Assembly: GCF_001673405.1 (NCBI RefSeq)
Contig: NZ_LZLV01000146.1
Coordinates: forward strand, 86,114 to 150,113
Source of the DNA: Mycobacterium sp. 1245111.1
GTDB taxonomy: Bacteria > Actinomycetota > Actinomycetes > Mycobacteriales > Mycobacteriaceae
Direction: 5' to 3'
DNA length: 64,000 bases
The notes beneath the pieces were generated by a model. The model made no database searches. It had not been told where the DNA came from and saw nothing but the letters and a program-made list of their open reading frames with translations. A program made the position numbers and the translations under genes. Numbering within the stretch: the first letter of the stretch is position 1; each line of letters opens with the position of its first letter. Shown piece by piece: positions 33,597-42,492 of the stretch.

Positions 33597-35137
33597 GCGC
33601 TGATTTTTGTCCGCGCGCCGGTGCCCACCCCGAAGAACTTGTACTCGGCAAGCTTGAGCGAGCGGGTGTCGCGCCAGTACTGCCACGTCATGCCGCTCCA
33701 AAGGGTCCGATTGACGCCGTGGTCGTCGAGATACCAGCTGCTGCAGCCACCGGTGTTCCACACCGAACCGGCCAGCTTCGTCTGCAGTTCCGCATTCGAT
33801 CGATCCTGCGCAGAACGGCTGGGCGCCAACGCTTGTGCCCCCGCCTTGTCAACCGCGGCAATCGCCTCGGCGACGTAATGGATCTGCGACTCGATCATGA
33901 ACACCACAGACGTGTGACCCAGACCGGTGTTTGGGCCGAGCAGGAAGAACAGGTTCGGCATGTCGGCCACCGCGATGCCGCGGTGCGCGACGACGCCTTC
34001 ACGGTTCCAGCGATCCACCAGATCCTCACCGCGCGGACCCTTCACCTCGACGTAGGTGTAGGAGTCGGTGGTGTGAAAACCGGTGGCGTAGACGATCACG
34101 TCAACGGGATGCTCGACACCGTCGGCGGTGACGATGCCGTTGGCGGTGATGCGGCGGATCCCCTCGGTGATCAACGTCGCCTTCGGATTGGCGACCGCCT
34201 GGTAGTAGTTGCCGGAGTAGAGAATTCGTTTGCAGCCCGCGCGGTAGCTCGGGGTGAGCCGGCGACGCAGGTCCTTGTCCTTCACGTAGCGGCGAATGTT
34301 CCACCGGCCGACCAACTCGACGGCCCGCAGCAGGCCCGGGCGTTGGGTCATCGCGAATCCGAGACCCTCGAGCCCCCAGTAGATGCCGGAGCGCACCAAG
34401 AACCTCAGCCCCGGCACCGTCGCGAAGGCCTTGCGAACCGCGTTGGGCAGCAAGCTGTTCGGCCGCGGCACCACCCACGGTGGGGTACGCTGGTAGAGCT
34501 GCACCTCGGCAACGCCGGCGTCGGGTCGCACCAACTCCGGCAGAATCTGGATGGCGCTGGCGCCGGTGCCGATGACCGCGACGTGCTTGCCGGTCAGGTC
34601 GACGCTGTGGTCCCACTGCGCGGAATGGAATGCGGGGCCGCGGAATTCGCTCATGCCCTCGATGTCCGGTGTTCGCGGGATGTGCAACGCGCCCGCGCCC
34701 GAGATCAGGAACTGCGCGACGTACTCCTCGCCCGACTCGGTGAAGACGTGCCAGCGGTATTCGCCGTCGTCCCAGTGCGCGCGGCTCACCTTCTGTCCGA
34801 AGCGGATGTAGCGGCGCAGACCGTACTTGTCGGCAACACCCTGGAGGTAGTCCAGGATCTCCGGCTGCGGCGAGAACAGCTTGCTCCAAGTCGCTTTCGG
34901 CTCGAAGGAGAACGAGTAGAGGTGCGACGGGACGTCGCAGGCGCAACCGGGGTAGCTGTTGTCGCGCCAGGTGCCGCCGATGTCGTCGGCCTTCTCCACG
35001 ATGACGAAGTCGACGCCCTGGCGCTGCAGCGCGATCGCCATGCCCAGCCCGGCGAATCCCGTTCCGATGATGAGCGCGCGGGTCCGGACCGGCGTGGCCG
35101 GCGCGTCGGGTTGGGTGGTCGATTCGGTAATAGTCAT
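33593..35137 (-). CDS. Flavin-containing Baeyer-Villiger-type monooxygenase, Rv3049c-like
   Basis: 514 residues from the ATG at 35137, preceded by GAGGAGG. FAD motif IIGTGFAGLGMAIAL near residue 23, the BVMO fingerprint FRGPAFHSAQWDH (FxGxxxHxxxW) near 152-164, and a second Rossmann motif VIGTGASAIQILPE for NADPH. YPGCACDVPSHLYSFSF is the typical BVMO stretch. Oxidises ketones to esters or is a sulfoxidation-capable monooxygenase; substrate unknown. The upstream TetR gene on the same strand is 51 bases away and probably regulates it. Confidence 0.9.
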   Translation of the reverse strand: MTITESTTQPDAPATPVRTRALIIGTGFAGLGMAIALQRQGVDFVIVEKADDIGGTWRDNSYPGCACDVPSHLYSFSFEPKATWSKLFSPQPEILDYLQGVADKYGLRRYIRFGQKVSRAHWDDGEYRWHVFTESGEEYVAQFLISGAGALHIPRTPDIEGMSEFRGPAFHSAQWDHSVDLTGKHVAVIGTGASAIQILPELVRPDAGVAEVQLYQRTPPWVVPRPNSLLPNAVRKAFATVPGLRFLVRSGIYWGLEGLGFAMTQRPGLLRAVELVGRWNIRRYVKDKDLRRRLTPSYRAGCKRILYSGNYYQAVANPKATLITEGIRRITANGIVTADGVEHPVDVIVYATGFHTTDSYTYVEVKGPRGEDLVDRWNREGVVAHRGIAVADMPNLFFLLGPNTGLGHTSVVFMIESQIHYVAEAIAAVDKAGAQALAPSRSAQDRSNAELQTKLAGSVWNTGGCSSWYLDDHGVNRTLWSGMTWQYWRDTRSLKLAEYKFFGVGTGARTKISA

Positions 35138-35188
35138 GTCCGCCGGTCCTCCTCGAATATCCGGTACCGAGGGTAGCAACGCCGCCCG

Positions 35189-35950
35189 CTAGCTGGCAGC
35201 GGAGTTGCGCGGCATCGCTTCGTGAGTCGGCTGGTCAGGGTCTAGCTTGATGCCGAGCATCTCCGCGGTGCCGCTGATGACCCCCATGGTGATCGTGGTC
35301 AGGTGCTCCACGAACTGGTCGTGGGGCATCCGCCGCGGGCTGTCCACGTCGGAGCCCAGCCACCAGTCGGTGGCCGCTGCAGCACAGCCATACGTCGCGA
35401 ATGCCGCCAGTTCGAAGGCGCCCGGATCGAGCTCCATCTCGCGCAGTTCGTTGTTGAACATCTCAGCCATGGCCAGCGTGATCTCGCGGCCCTCGCTGAA
35501 GGTCCGGGTGGCCGACTCGGATTGCTCCGGGAAGCGGCCCTGGATGAAGAACCGCAGCACGTTGGGATGCTCGTCGACGAGGTTGACGTGCTCCTCCGCC
35601 GTGCGGCGGATGATCTCGCGCACCGAGTCGTTGGCGAAGTCGATCGACGGGAAGACCGCCGCCCACAGCATGTCGCGCAGACGCTCCCCAATCGCCTGGA
35701 ACAGGTCGGCCTTGTCGGTGAAATGCCGGTAGATCTTGGGTTTCGCGGTGCCGGCTTCTTCGGCGATCTCGCGGACGCTCAGGTCGGGGCCGAGCCGGTC
35801 GATGGCGCGAAACGCCGCCTCCACGATCTCCGCGCGCACCTTCTTGCGGTGCTCACGCCAGCGTTCGCTGCGCGCGTCGACCTTCACCGCGGGCTTGGGC
35901 CCGGGGTGCGGCAGCGGAGGCCGGGGAATTCTGACCACGTCAAGCACCAT
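35189..35950 (-). CDS. TetR-family regulator, Rv3050c-like
   Basis: 253 residues from the ATG at 35950, which sits within the palindrome at 35944-35960. HTH: IVEAAFRAIDRLG...SVREIAEEAGTAKPKIYRHFTDKADLF. An N-terminal extension of about 40 residues is basic and Pro-rich. The C-terminal domain includes YGCAAAATDWWLGSD. Probable controller of the following monooxygenase gene. Confidence 0.85.
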   Translation of the reverse strand: MVLDVVRIPRPPLPHPGPKPAVKVDARSERWREHRKKVRAEIVEAAFRAIDRLGPDLSVREIAEEAGTAKPKIYRHFTDKADLFQAIGERLRDMLWAAVFPSIDFANDSVREIIRRTAEEHVNLVDEHPNVLRFFIQGRFPEQSESATRTFSEGREITLAMAEMFNNELREMELDPGAFELAAFATYGCAAAATDWWLGSDVDSPRRMPHDQFVEHLTTITMGVISGTAEMLGIKLDPDQPTHEAMPRNSAAS

Positions 35951-35960
35951 ACTCTGGTGC
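35944..35960. promoter_or_regulatory. Palindrome over the TetR start codon
   Basis: GCACCA-TACTC-TGGTGC, 6-base perfect arms, with the CAT of the start codon inside. Candidate autoregulatory operator, dependent on the start choice. Confidence 0.45.
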
Positions 35961-36055
35961 GGTCCCTGACCTGGCATTCCTCACGCGGTCGAGCGTGAAT
36001 CTCGCGACGGGACACGCCGTAGAGACGTCGCTGAATTCACACTCGGCGGCAACGA

Positions 36056-38233
36056 TCACAGCATGCAGGAGACGCAGCCCTCGACTTCGGTGCCCTCCAG
36101 CGCCATCTGCCGCAGCCGGATGTAGTACAGCGTCTTGATGCCCTTGCGCCAGGCGTAGATCTGGGCCTTGTTGACGTCGCGGGTGGTCGCGGTGTCCTTG
36201 AAGAACAGCGTCAGCGAAAGCCCTTGGTCCACATGTTGAGTGGCCGCCGCGTAGGTGTCGATGATCTTCTCGTAACCGATTTCGTAGGCATCCTGGTAGT
36301 ACTCCAGGTTGTCGTTGGTCAGATACGGCGCCGGGTAGTACGCCCGCCCGATCTTGCCTTCCTTGCGGATCTCGATCTTGGACGCGACCGGGTGGATCGA
36401 CGACGTCGAGTGGTTGATGTAGGAGATCGATCCGGTTGGCGGCACGGCCTGCAGGTTCTGGTTGTAGATGCCGTGCTGCTGCACGGACTCCTTCAGCCGC
36501 AGCCAGTCTTCCTGGTTCGGGATGCGGATGTTCGCGTCGGCGAACAGCTGAGCCACCTTGTCGGTCTTGGGTTCCCAGACCTGCTCGGTGTACTTGTCGA
36601 AGAACTCACCAGAGGCATACTTCGAGTTCTCGAAGCCCTTGAAGTGCGAACCGCGTTCGATCGCAATGCGATTCGAGGCGCGCAGCGCGTGGTAGAGCAC
36701 CGTGTAGAAGTAGATATTGGTGAAGTCGATGCCCTCTTCGGACCCGTAGAAGACGCGCTCGCGGGCCAGGTAGCCGTGCAGGTTCATCTGCCCGAGCCCG
36801 ATCGCGTGCGAGTCGTTGTTGCCCTGCTCGATCGACGGGACCGACCAGATGTGGGTCTGGTCGCTCACCGCGGTGAGCGCGCGAATGGCAACCTCGATGG
36901 TTTGGGCGAAGTCCGGCGAGTCCATCGTCTTGGCGATGTTCAGCGAGCCCAGGTTGCACGAAATGTCTTTACCCACTTTGGAGTACGACAGGTCGTCGTT
37001 GAACACCGACGGGGTGGAGACTTGCAGGATCTCCGAGCACAGGTTCGAGTGGGTGATCTTGCCCTCGATCGGGTTGGCCCGGTTCACCGTGTCCTCGAAC
37101 ATGATGTAGGGGTAGCCCGACTCGAACTGCAACTCGGCCAGCGTCTGGAAGAACTCGCGCGCCTTGATCTTGGTCTTGCGGATCCGCGCGTCGTCGACCA
37201 TCTCGTAGTACTTCTCGGTGACCGAGATGTCGGCGAAGGGCAACCCGTAGACGCGCTCGACGTCGTACGGCGAGAACAGGTACATGTCCTCGTTGTTCTT
37301 GGCCAGTTCGAAGGTGATGTCCGGGATCACCACGCCCAGGCTCAGCGTCTTGATTCGGATCTTCTCGTCGGCGTTCTCCCGCTTGGTGTCCAGGAAGCGG
37401 TAGATGTCGGGGTGATGCGCGTGCAGGTACACCGCGCCGGCGCCCTGACGCGCACCCAGCTGGTTGGCGTAGGAGAACGAGTCCTCGAGCAGCTTCATGA
37501 TCGGGATGACGCCCGAGCTCTGGTTCTCGATGTTCTTGATCGGCGCGCCGTGCTCGCGAATGTTGCTCAGCAGCAACGCGACTCCCCCGCCGCGCTTGGA
37601 CAGCTGCAGCGCGGAGTTGATCGAGCGTCCGATCGACTCCATGTTGTCTTCGATGCGCAGCAGAAAGCAGCTCACCGGCTCACCGCGCTGCTTCTTGCCG
37701 GAGTTGAGGAAGGTCGGCGTCGCCGGCTGGAACCTGCCGTCGATGATCTCATCGACCAGCTTCTCGGCCAGCCCCGTGTCGCCGGACGCCAGCGTCAGCG
37801 CCACCATCACGACGCGGTCTTCGAAACGCTCCAGATAGCGCTTGCCGTCGAACGTCTTCAGCGTGTACGAGGTGTAGTACTTGAACGCGCCGAGGAAGGT
37901 CGGGAACCGAAACTTCTTGGCGTAGGCGCGATCCAGCAGCGTCTTGACGAAATTGCGGCTGTATTGGTCGAGCACCTCACGCTCGTAGTAGTTCTCCTTG
38001 ATCAGGTAGTCGAGCTTCTCGTCCTGATTGTGGAAGAACACCGTGTTCTGGTTGACGTGCTGCAGGAAGTACTGATGCGCGGCCTCACGGTCCTTGTCGA
38101 ACTGAATCTTGCCGTCTGCGTCGTACAGATTCAGCATCGCATTGAGCGCGTGGTAGTCAGTCTCCGCCGGGCTCCCGGCAGCATGAGCGTGGGCGCCGGT
38201 GGTTACAGGCTCTGCAGCGACGGTTGTTGGCAC
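36056..38233 (-). CDS. nrdE: Class Ib ribonucleotide reductase large subunit NrdE
   Basis: 725 residues, normal NrdE size. Active-site elements seen: GEPVSCFLLRIEDNM with a catalytic Cys, SKRGGGVALLLSNIR, NLCSEILQ with a Cys, QVWEPKTDKVAQLF, and the C-terminal CVSCML thiol pair that is reduced by NrdH. The GTG at 38233 follows GGAAGGA; it overlaps nrdI by 31 bases. It reduces NDPs to dNDPs with NrdF2 encoded 5 kb away. The operon order is nrdH-nrdI-nrdE. Confidence 0.96.
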   Translation of the reverse strand: MPTTVAAEPVTTGAHAHAAGSPAETDYHALNAMLNLYDADGKIQFDKDREAAHQYFLQHVNQNTVFFHNQDEKLDYLIKENYYEREVLDQYSRNFVKTLLDRAYAKKFRFPTFLGAFKYYTSYTLKTFDGKRYLERFEDRVVMVALTLASGDTGLAEKLVDEIIDGRFQPATPTFLNSGKKQRGEPVSCFLLRIEDNMESIGRSINSALQLSKRGGGVALLLSNIREHGAPIKNIENQSSGVIPIMKLLEDSFSYANQLGARQGAGAVYLHAHHPDIYRFLDTKRENADEKIRIKTLSLGVVIPDITFELAKNNEDMYLFSPYDVERVYGLPFADISVTEKYYEMVDDARIRKTKIKAREFFQTLAELQFESGYPYIMFEDTVNRANPIEGKITHSNLCSEILQVSTPSVFNDDLSYSKVGKDISCNLGSLNIAKTMDSPDFAQTIEVAIRALTAVSDQTHIWSVPSIEQGNNDSHAIGLGQMNLHGYLARERVFYGSEEGIDFTNIYFYTVLYHALRASNRIAIERGSHFKGFENSKYASGEFFDKYTEQVWEPKTDKVAQLFADANIRIPNQEDWLRLKESVQQHGIYNQNLQAVPPTGSISYINHSTSSIHPVASKIEIRKEGKIGRAYYPAPYLTNDNLEYYQDAYEIGYEKIIDTYAAATQHVDQGLSLTLFFKDTATTRDVNKAQIYAWRKGIKTLYYIRLRQMALEGTEVEGCVSCML

Positions 38234-38649
38234 GTCTGTTCCTTCCAAAAGTCAGCGAGACCCGCGCGGACGGCATCCACGTCGTCCGGGGTACCCATCA
38301 GTTCGAAGCGATAGAGATAAGGGACGCCGCACTTGCGGGACACCACGTCGCCCGCATAGGCGAATTCAGCACCGAAGTTGTTGTTGCCCGCGGCGATGAC
38401 GCCGCGGATCAACGATCGGTTGTGTTCGTTGTTCAGAAAGGCGATGACCTGTTTGGGGACGTAGCCACCGTCGTTGATGTTCGGAGTCGCCCGACCGCCG
38501 CCGTATGTCGGCAGCACCAGCACGTAGGGCTGGTCAACCTCGATACGTTCGTGCAGCGGTATCCGCGTTGCCGGGATACCCAGCTTCTGCACGAATCGGT
38601 GTGTGTTCTCCGAGACGCTGGAGAAATACACCAAGCTGGAGGACGGCAC
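38203..38649 (-). CDS. nrdI: NrdI flavodoxin-like RNR activator
   Basis: 148 residues from the GTG at 38649 with GAGGGG upstream. FMN-binding features are LVYFSSVSENTHRFVQKL (phosphate loop SSVSENT) and LPTYGGGR; the long GVIAAGNNNFGAEFAYAGD segment is characteristic. NrdI supplies oxidant for Mn-tyrosyl radical assembly in class Ib NrdF. Longer upstream frame through nrdH is ignored. Confidence 0.95.
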   Translation of the reverse strand: MPSSSLVYFSSVSENTHRFVQKLGIPATRIPLHERIEVDQPYVLVLPTYGGGRATPNINDGGYVPKQVIAFLNNEHNRSLIRGVIAAGNNNFGAEFAYAGDVVSRKCGVPYLYRFELMGTPDDVDAVRAGLADFWKEQTCQQPSLQSL

Positions 38650-38687
38650 GGCGATCCCCTCCCTAGTCTTAACTGCGCCGTTTGCCG

Positions 38688-38927
38688 TTAGGCGCTGAGT
38701 ACGGCTCCGCTGAGCCCTTTGATCCGGTCCGGACGGAAGCCCGACCAGTGGTCGTTGCCGGCCACCACGACGGGGGCCTGCAGATAGCCGAGCGCCATCA
38801 CGTAGTCGCGCGCCTCGGAGTCCAAGGTGATGTCGACCTTCTCGTAGGCGATGCCCTGCTTGTCCAGCGCCTTGTAGGTGGCGTTGCACTGCACGCAGGC
38901 CGGCTTGGTGTAAACGGTGACGCTCAT
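38688..38927 (-). CDS. nrdH: NrdH glutaredoxin-like redoxin
   Basis: 79 residues. Active site CVQC near residues 11-14 in TKPACVQCNATYKAL, and the typical C-terminal WSGFRPDRIKGL that distinguishes NrdH from glutaredoxin. It reduces the NrdE C-terminal thiols with thioredoxin reductase. First gene of the operon; NrdR boxes lie about 180-227 bases upstream. Confidence 0.96.
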   Translation of the reverse strand: MSVTVYTKPACVQCNATYKALDKQGIAYEKVDITLDSEARDYVMALGYLQAPVVVAGNDHWSGFRPDRIKGLSGAVLSA

Positions 38928-39106
38928 TGGCGGTACAACCCCTCTGTCTGACTGTCGAACACGGACTGGCTACCACTCAAGTACTGCTATTCAGCGAACC
39001 GACACGCCGCAGAATTCCCGTCTAGCCGGTTCACGTCAGCCGGGTTTTGCTGTCGGCTGGCGCATCCCGACCGACCAGATGAAGCTGGGGTCCGTCGGTG
39101 TCGGAA

Positions 39107-39154
39107 ACACTACACCTAGTGGTCGATGATAAGTCGAGATACAAGATGTTCGGA
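39107..39154. promoter_or_regulatory. Tandem NrdR boxes upstream of nrdHIE
   Basis: Box 1 ACACTACACCTAGTGG (39107-39122) is close to the NrdR consensus; box 2 ATACAAGATGTTCGGA (39139-39154) is a weaker match. Start-to-start distance is 32 bases, the same as at nrdF2. Confidence 0.65.
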
Positions 39155-39300
39155 AAAACATTCATGAAATTCCCTGGTCGTAAGCCCCGGCCCGGAGCGT
39201 CCTCGGCGTGTCGCAGGTCACAAAATGGCCTCGCAACGGTGTACGGACAGCATTACCACCCGGCACCGACATCTCGACCCGTCCGGCTTCGCACAGCAAA

Positions 39301-39331
39301 GCGCCCCAGTGGTGTGAAACCACTGGGGCGC
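39301..39331 (-). terminator. Stem-loop terminator after the FMN reductase gene
   Basis: Perfect 12-base stem GCGCCCCAGTGG / CCACTGGGGCGC (39301-39312, 39320-39331) with a 7-base loop, 12 bases beyond the stop at 39343. On the gene strand TTTG follows. Confidence 0.8.
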
Positions 39332-39342
39332 GTCGACGGAAA

Positions 39343-39900
39343 TCAGCCGACTTCGGCGGCCAGCTTGCCCAGCACGTCACGCACGTTGTCAGCCACGTCG
39401 GCGTGATCGCGCGGATGCTGACCGTTCAGCGTCTTGAACGGAACTGACAGTTTGATGCCGTCGAGCACCCGAGCGCCGGCAATCCCGAACCCCTTGCGGG
39501 TGTCGTCGTGCGCCCACACGCCGCCGTACTGACCGAAGGACCCGCCGATCACGGCCAGCGGCTTGCCTTTGAGCGCGCCGTCTCCGAATGGCCGGGACAA
39601 CCAGTCGATCGCGTTCTTGACCACGGCCGGGTAGCTCCCGTTGTATTCGGGGGTCACCACCAGCGCAGCGTCGGCGTCGGCGGCCGCCGCACGGAGCGCA
39701 GCCACCGGCGCCACGGCGGTGGCCTGCGGGTTCATCGCGTCGTCGATCTCCTCGTTGTAGAACGGCAGGTCACCCAGGCCTTCGAAGACGGTGACGGTAA
39801 CGCCGTCCGGGGCCACCTCGGTGGCCAGCTCAGCGATCTGACGGTTGATCGACGCGGCACGCAGGCTTCCTACCAGCGCCAACACTTTGGTGTCCGGCAT
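39343..39900 (-). CDS. NADPH-dependent FMN reductase (flavodoxin-like), Rv3054c-like
   Basis: 185 residues. FMN phosphate loop LVGSLRAASINRQIAEL near residues 9-25, and the signature TPEYNGSYPAVVKNAIDWLSRPF around 83-105, typical of azo/chromate reductase-like NAD(P)H:flavin oxidoreductases. GGSFGQYGG follows. Divergent from a TetR gene with a dyad in between, suggesting induction by a toxic quinone or other electrophile. Confidence 0.92.
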   Translation of the reverse strand: MPDTKVLALVGSLRAASINRQIAELATEVAPDGVTVTVFEGLGDLPFYNEEIDDAMNPQATAVAPVAALRAAAADADAALVVTPEYNGSYPAVVKNAIDWLSRPFGDGALKGKPLAVIGGSFGQYGGVWAHDDTRKGFGIAGARVLDGIKLSVPFKTLNGQHPRDHADVADNVRDVLGKLAAEVG

Positions 39901-39948
39901 ACTCTCCAGTCCCTTCGATGGTTGATATACATCCTCGCATGATTTAAC

Positions 39949-39962
39949 CGGACCACAGTCCG
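39949..39962. promoter_or_regulatory. Dyad between FMN reductase and TetR gene
   Basis: CGGAC-CACA-GTCCG, 5-base perfect arms with 4-base spacer, 30 bases before the TetR start. Short, so only a candidate operator. Confidence 0.4.
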
Positions 39963-39991
39963 CTTTGTTCCGATGACGCTACAGTAATTTT

Positions 39992-40594
39992 GTGAAAGCC
40001 GTCGACCCGGTTCGCGACCTGCCGGTTTCCGCACCGCACGAGCGCGGCGACGCGGCCCGCAACCGCGCCCTGCTGCTGGACGCGGCGCGGCGGCTGATCG
40101 ACGAGCGCGGCGCCGACGCGGTGACCATGGACGACATCGCCGGAGCCGCCGGCGTCGGCAAAGGCACTGTGTTCCGCCGCTTCGGCAGCCGGTCGGGACT
40201 GATGATGGTGCTGCTCGACGAGGACGAACGGGCCAACCAGCAGGCTTTTATGTTCGGCCCGCCGCCGCTCGGGCCCGATGCGCCACCCCTGGAGCGGCTC
40301 CTGGCGTTCGGGCGGGCCCGGCTGAAGTTCACGCACACTCACCACGAACTGTTGGTGGCCGCCAACCGCGACCCCCAGTCCCGCTACGGCGCGGCCGCGA
40401 CCGTGCTGCATACGCATGTCCGGATGCTGCTGGCCGCGGCCGGCACTACCGGCGACCTGGACGCGCAGACCGACGCCCTGCTGGCACTGCTGCAGGCTGA
40501 CCACGTCGAGCACCAGCTGATGCAACGCGGTCAATCCCTGCAGGCGCTCGGCGATGCGTGGGAAAGCTTGGCGCGCAAGCTTTGTGGGCGATGA
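39992..40594 (+). CDS. TetR-family regulator, Rv3055-like
   Basis: 200 residues, GTG start. HTH: LLLDAARRLIDERG...VTMDDIAGAAGVGKGTVFRRFGSRSGLM, a TetR variant with FRRFG. The C-terminal part includes HTHHELLVAANRDPQSRYG, seen in the TetR_C_ family next to flavin reductases. It overlaps the dinB start by 4 bases (ATGA), so the repressor and the polymerase are co-translated. Confidence 0.9.
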   Translation: MKAVDPVRDLPVSAPHERGDAARNRALLLDAARRLIDERGADAVTMDDIAGAAGVGKGTVFRRFGSRSGLMMVLLDEDERANQQAFMFGPPPLGPDAPPLERLLAFGRARLKFTHTHHELLVAANRDPQSRYGAAATVLHTHVRMLLAAAGTTGDLDAQTDALLALLQADHVEHQLMQRGQSLQALGDAWESLARKLCGR

Positions 40595-41631
40595 AGCCAC
40601 GCTGGATCCTGCACATCGACCTTGACCAGTTTCTGGCCTCGGTTGAATTGGGCCGGCATCCCGAATTGGTCGGGCTGCCAGTCATCGTCGGCGGTAGCGG
40701 CGATCCGACGGAAGCCCGCAAGGTGGTGACCTGCGCTTCGTACGAGGCACGCGAATTCGGTGTGCACGCGGGCATGCCGCTGCGCTCCGCGGCCCGGCGC
40801 TGCCCGGACGCCACGTTCTTGCCATCGGATCCCGAGGCTTACGACGCGGCGTCCGAACAAGTGATGGCGCTGCTGCGCGATCTTGGCCATCCGCTGGAGG
40901 TATGGGGTTGGGACGAGGCGTATCTCGGCGCTGATGTCGACGACCCCGCCGAATTGGCCGAGCAGATCCGCACGGTGATCGCCGAGTCCACCGGGCTGTC
41001 ATGTTCGGTGGGCATCAGCGACAACAAACAGCGCGCCAAGGTGGCGACCGGTTTCGCCAAGCCGGCCGGCGTTTACACACTGACCGAGTCGAACTGGATG
41101 ACGGTGATGGGCGACCGGCCCGTCGACGCCTTGTGGGGCGTGGGTCCCAAGACAGCGAAAAAGCTTGCCGGCCTGGACATCACGACGGTGTGGCAGTTGG
41201 CCCACACCGATGCCGAACTGCTCACCTCGACATTCGGCCCCCGAACCGGGTTGTGGTTGCTGCTACTGGCCAACGGCGGCGGCGACGACACCGTGAGCTC
41301 CGAACCGTGGGTACCGCGCTCACGCAGCCACGTCGTCACGTTCCCGCACGACCTCACCGACCGGACCGAAATGGATTCAGCGGTAACCGAATTGGCCAGC
41401 CGCGCGCTGCGCGAAGTGGTGGCCGACGAGCGGATCGTCACCCGGGTGGCCGTGACGGTGCGCACCAGCACGTTCTACACGCGGACGAAGATCCGCAAGC
41501 TCGACGCGCCGACCACCGACGCCGACAGCATCGTCGCGGCCGCGCTGCGGGTGCTGGATCTCTTCGAACTCGACAGGCCTATTCGGCTGCTCGGGGTGAG
41601 AGTCGAACTACAGATGCCGGAGCCGGCTTGA
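40591..41631 (+). CDS. dinB: Y-family DNA polymerase IV, DinB/DinP
   Basis: 346 residues, the length of mycobacterial DinP (Rv3056). The catalytic acidic residues are in LHIDLDQFLASVE (Asp) and WGWDEAYLGAD (Asp-Glu); further motifs CASYEAREFGVHAGMP, SCSVGISDNKQRAKVATGFAKP in parts, and the helix-hairpin DALWGVGPKTAKKLAGL. It lacks the C-terminal beta-clamp QLxLF-like motif that I could point to. Translesion DNA synthesis. No LexA box is seen upstream; expression depends on the TetR transcript. Confidence 0.93.
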   Translation: MKPRWILHIDLDQFLASVELGRHPELVGLPVIVGGSGDPTEARKVVTCASYEAREFGVHAGMPLRSAARRCPDATFLPSDPEAYDAASEQVMALLRDLGHPLEVWGWDEAYLGADVDDPAELAEQIRTVIAESTGLSCSVGISDNKQRAKVATGFAKPAGVYTLTESNWMTVMGDRPVDALWGVGPKTAKKLAGLDITTVWQLAHTDAELLTSTFGPRTGLWLLLLANGGGDDTVSSEPWVPRSRSHVVTFPHDLTDRTEMDSAVTELASRALREVVADERIVTRVAVTVRTSTFYTRTKIRKLDAPTTDADSIVAAALRVLDLFELDRPIRLLGVRVELQMPEPA

Positions 41632-42466
41632 GCGCCTTGGTGAACAACAGGTTCACCCGCCGCATCGCCACGCTATACGGCCACCACGCAACACGTTTGA
41701 ACGCGTACAACGCGCGGATGTCGGCGGAGGTGTAGATCAGGAACCGGTTCCTGGCGACACCGGACAGAATCTTGTCGGCGGCCTTCTCGGGTGACACCGC
41801 GTGGCCACTGAAGCGATCGATCCAGCGGCTCACCTGCGGGTCGTCACGGTCGACGCCGGCGATCTCGACGGTGTTCACCAGGCCGGTCCGCACGGCGCCG
41901 GGCACGACCACCGACACCCCAATGCGGTAGCGGGCCAAGTCGAATCGCAGCACCTCGGACAATCCGCGCAACCCGAACTTGCTGGCGCTGTAGGCGGCAT
42001 GCCACGGCAGGCCGATCAACCCCGCCGCCGAGGACACGTTCACCAGGTGCCCGCCGTTGCGCGCCGCAACCATTGGCGGAACGAAGTTTTCGATGACGTG
42101 GATCGGGCCCATCAGGTTGATCGAGATCATCTTTTCCCACTGTTCGTGCGACAGTCGGTCGACGGTTCCCCATGCCGAGACACCCGCGATGTTCATCACG
42201 ACGTCCATGCTGGGATGGTCGGCGTGAATCGCCGCCGCAAATGCTGCGACCGCGTCGTGGTCCGCGACGTCAAGCGCTCGGTGCTCGGGTACCTGGGCGC
42301 CAAGTGCGCGAACCTCATTCACCGTCTCGGCCAGGCCGTCGGCGTTTCGATCGGTCAGGTACAACTCGGCGCCCTGGCTCGCCAGCCGCAGCGCGGTCGC
42401 GCGTCCGATGCCGCTCGCCGCGCCGGTGATCAGACACCGCTTACCCGCAAACGTCTTCTTTGACAT
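41579..42466 (-). CDS. Short-chain dehydrogenase, Rv3057c-like
   Basis: 295 residues from the ATG at 42466. NAD(P) motif LITGAASGIGRATAL near residues 12-26. The usual NNAG is NIAG here (VVMNIAGVSAWG). The catalytic Ser lies in VNVSSAAGL, and the YxxxK site is YSASK. A long C-terminal tail with AFKRVAWWPYSVAMRRVNLLFTKAL (in parts) suggests membrane association. It converges on dinB with a 53-base overlap. An in-frame start at 42532 adds unconserved residues. Confidence 0.88.
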   Translation of the reverse strand: MSKKTFAGKRCLITGAASGIGRATALRLASQGAELYLTDRNADGLAETVNEVRALGAQVPEHRALDVADHDAVAAFAAAIHADHPSMDVVMNIAGVSAWGTVDRLSHEQWEKMISINLMGPIHVIENFVPPMVAARNGGHLVNVSSAAGLIGLPWHAAYSASKFGLRGLSEVLRFDLARYRIGVSVVVPGAVRTGLVNTVEIAGVDRDDPQVSRWIDRFSGHAVSPEKAADKILSGVARNRFLIYTSADIRALYAFKRVAWWPYSVAMRRVNLLFTKALKPAPASVVRLSPRAAE

Positions 42467-42492
42467 GAGCAGTGACGATACCGGCGGTAACG

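Noticed and set aside
36224..38314. 696-codon open frame on the plus strand
   Set aside because: It is the exact antisense of nrdE and nrdI; translation is Val/Arg/Asp-rich with no domain. Long antisense frames are expected at this GC content.
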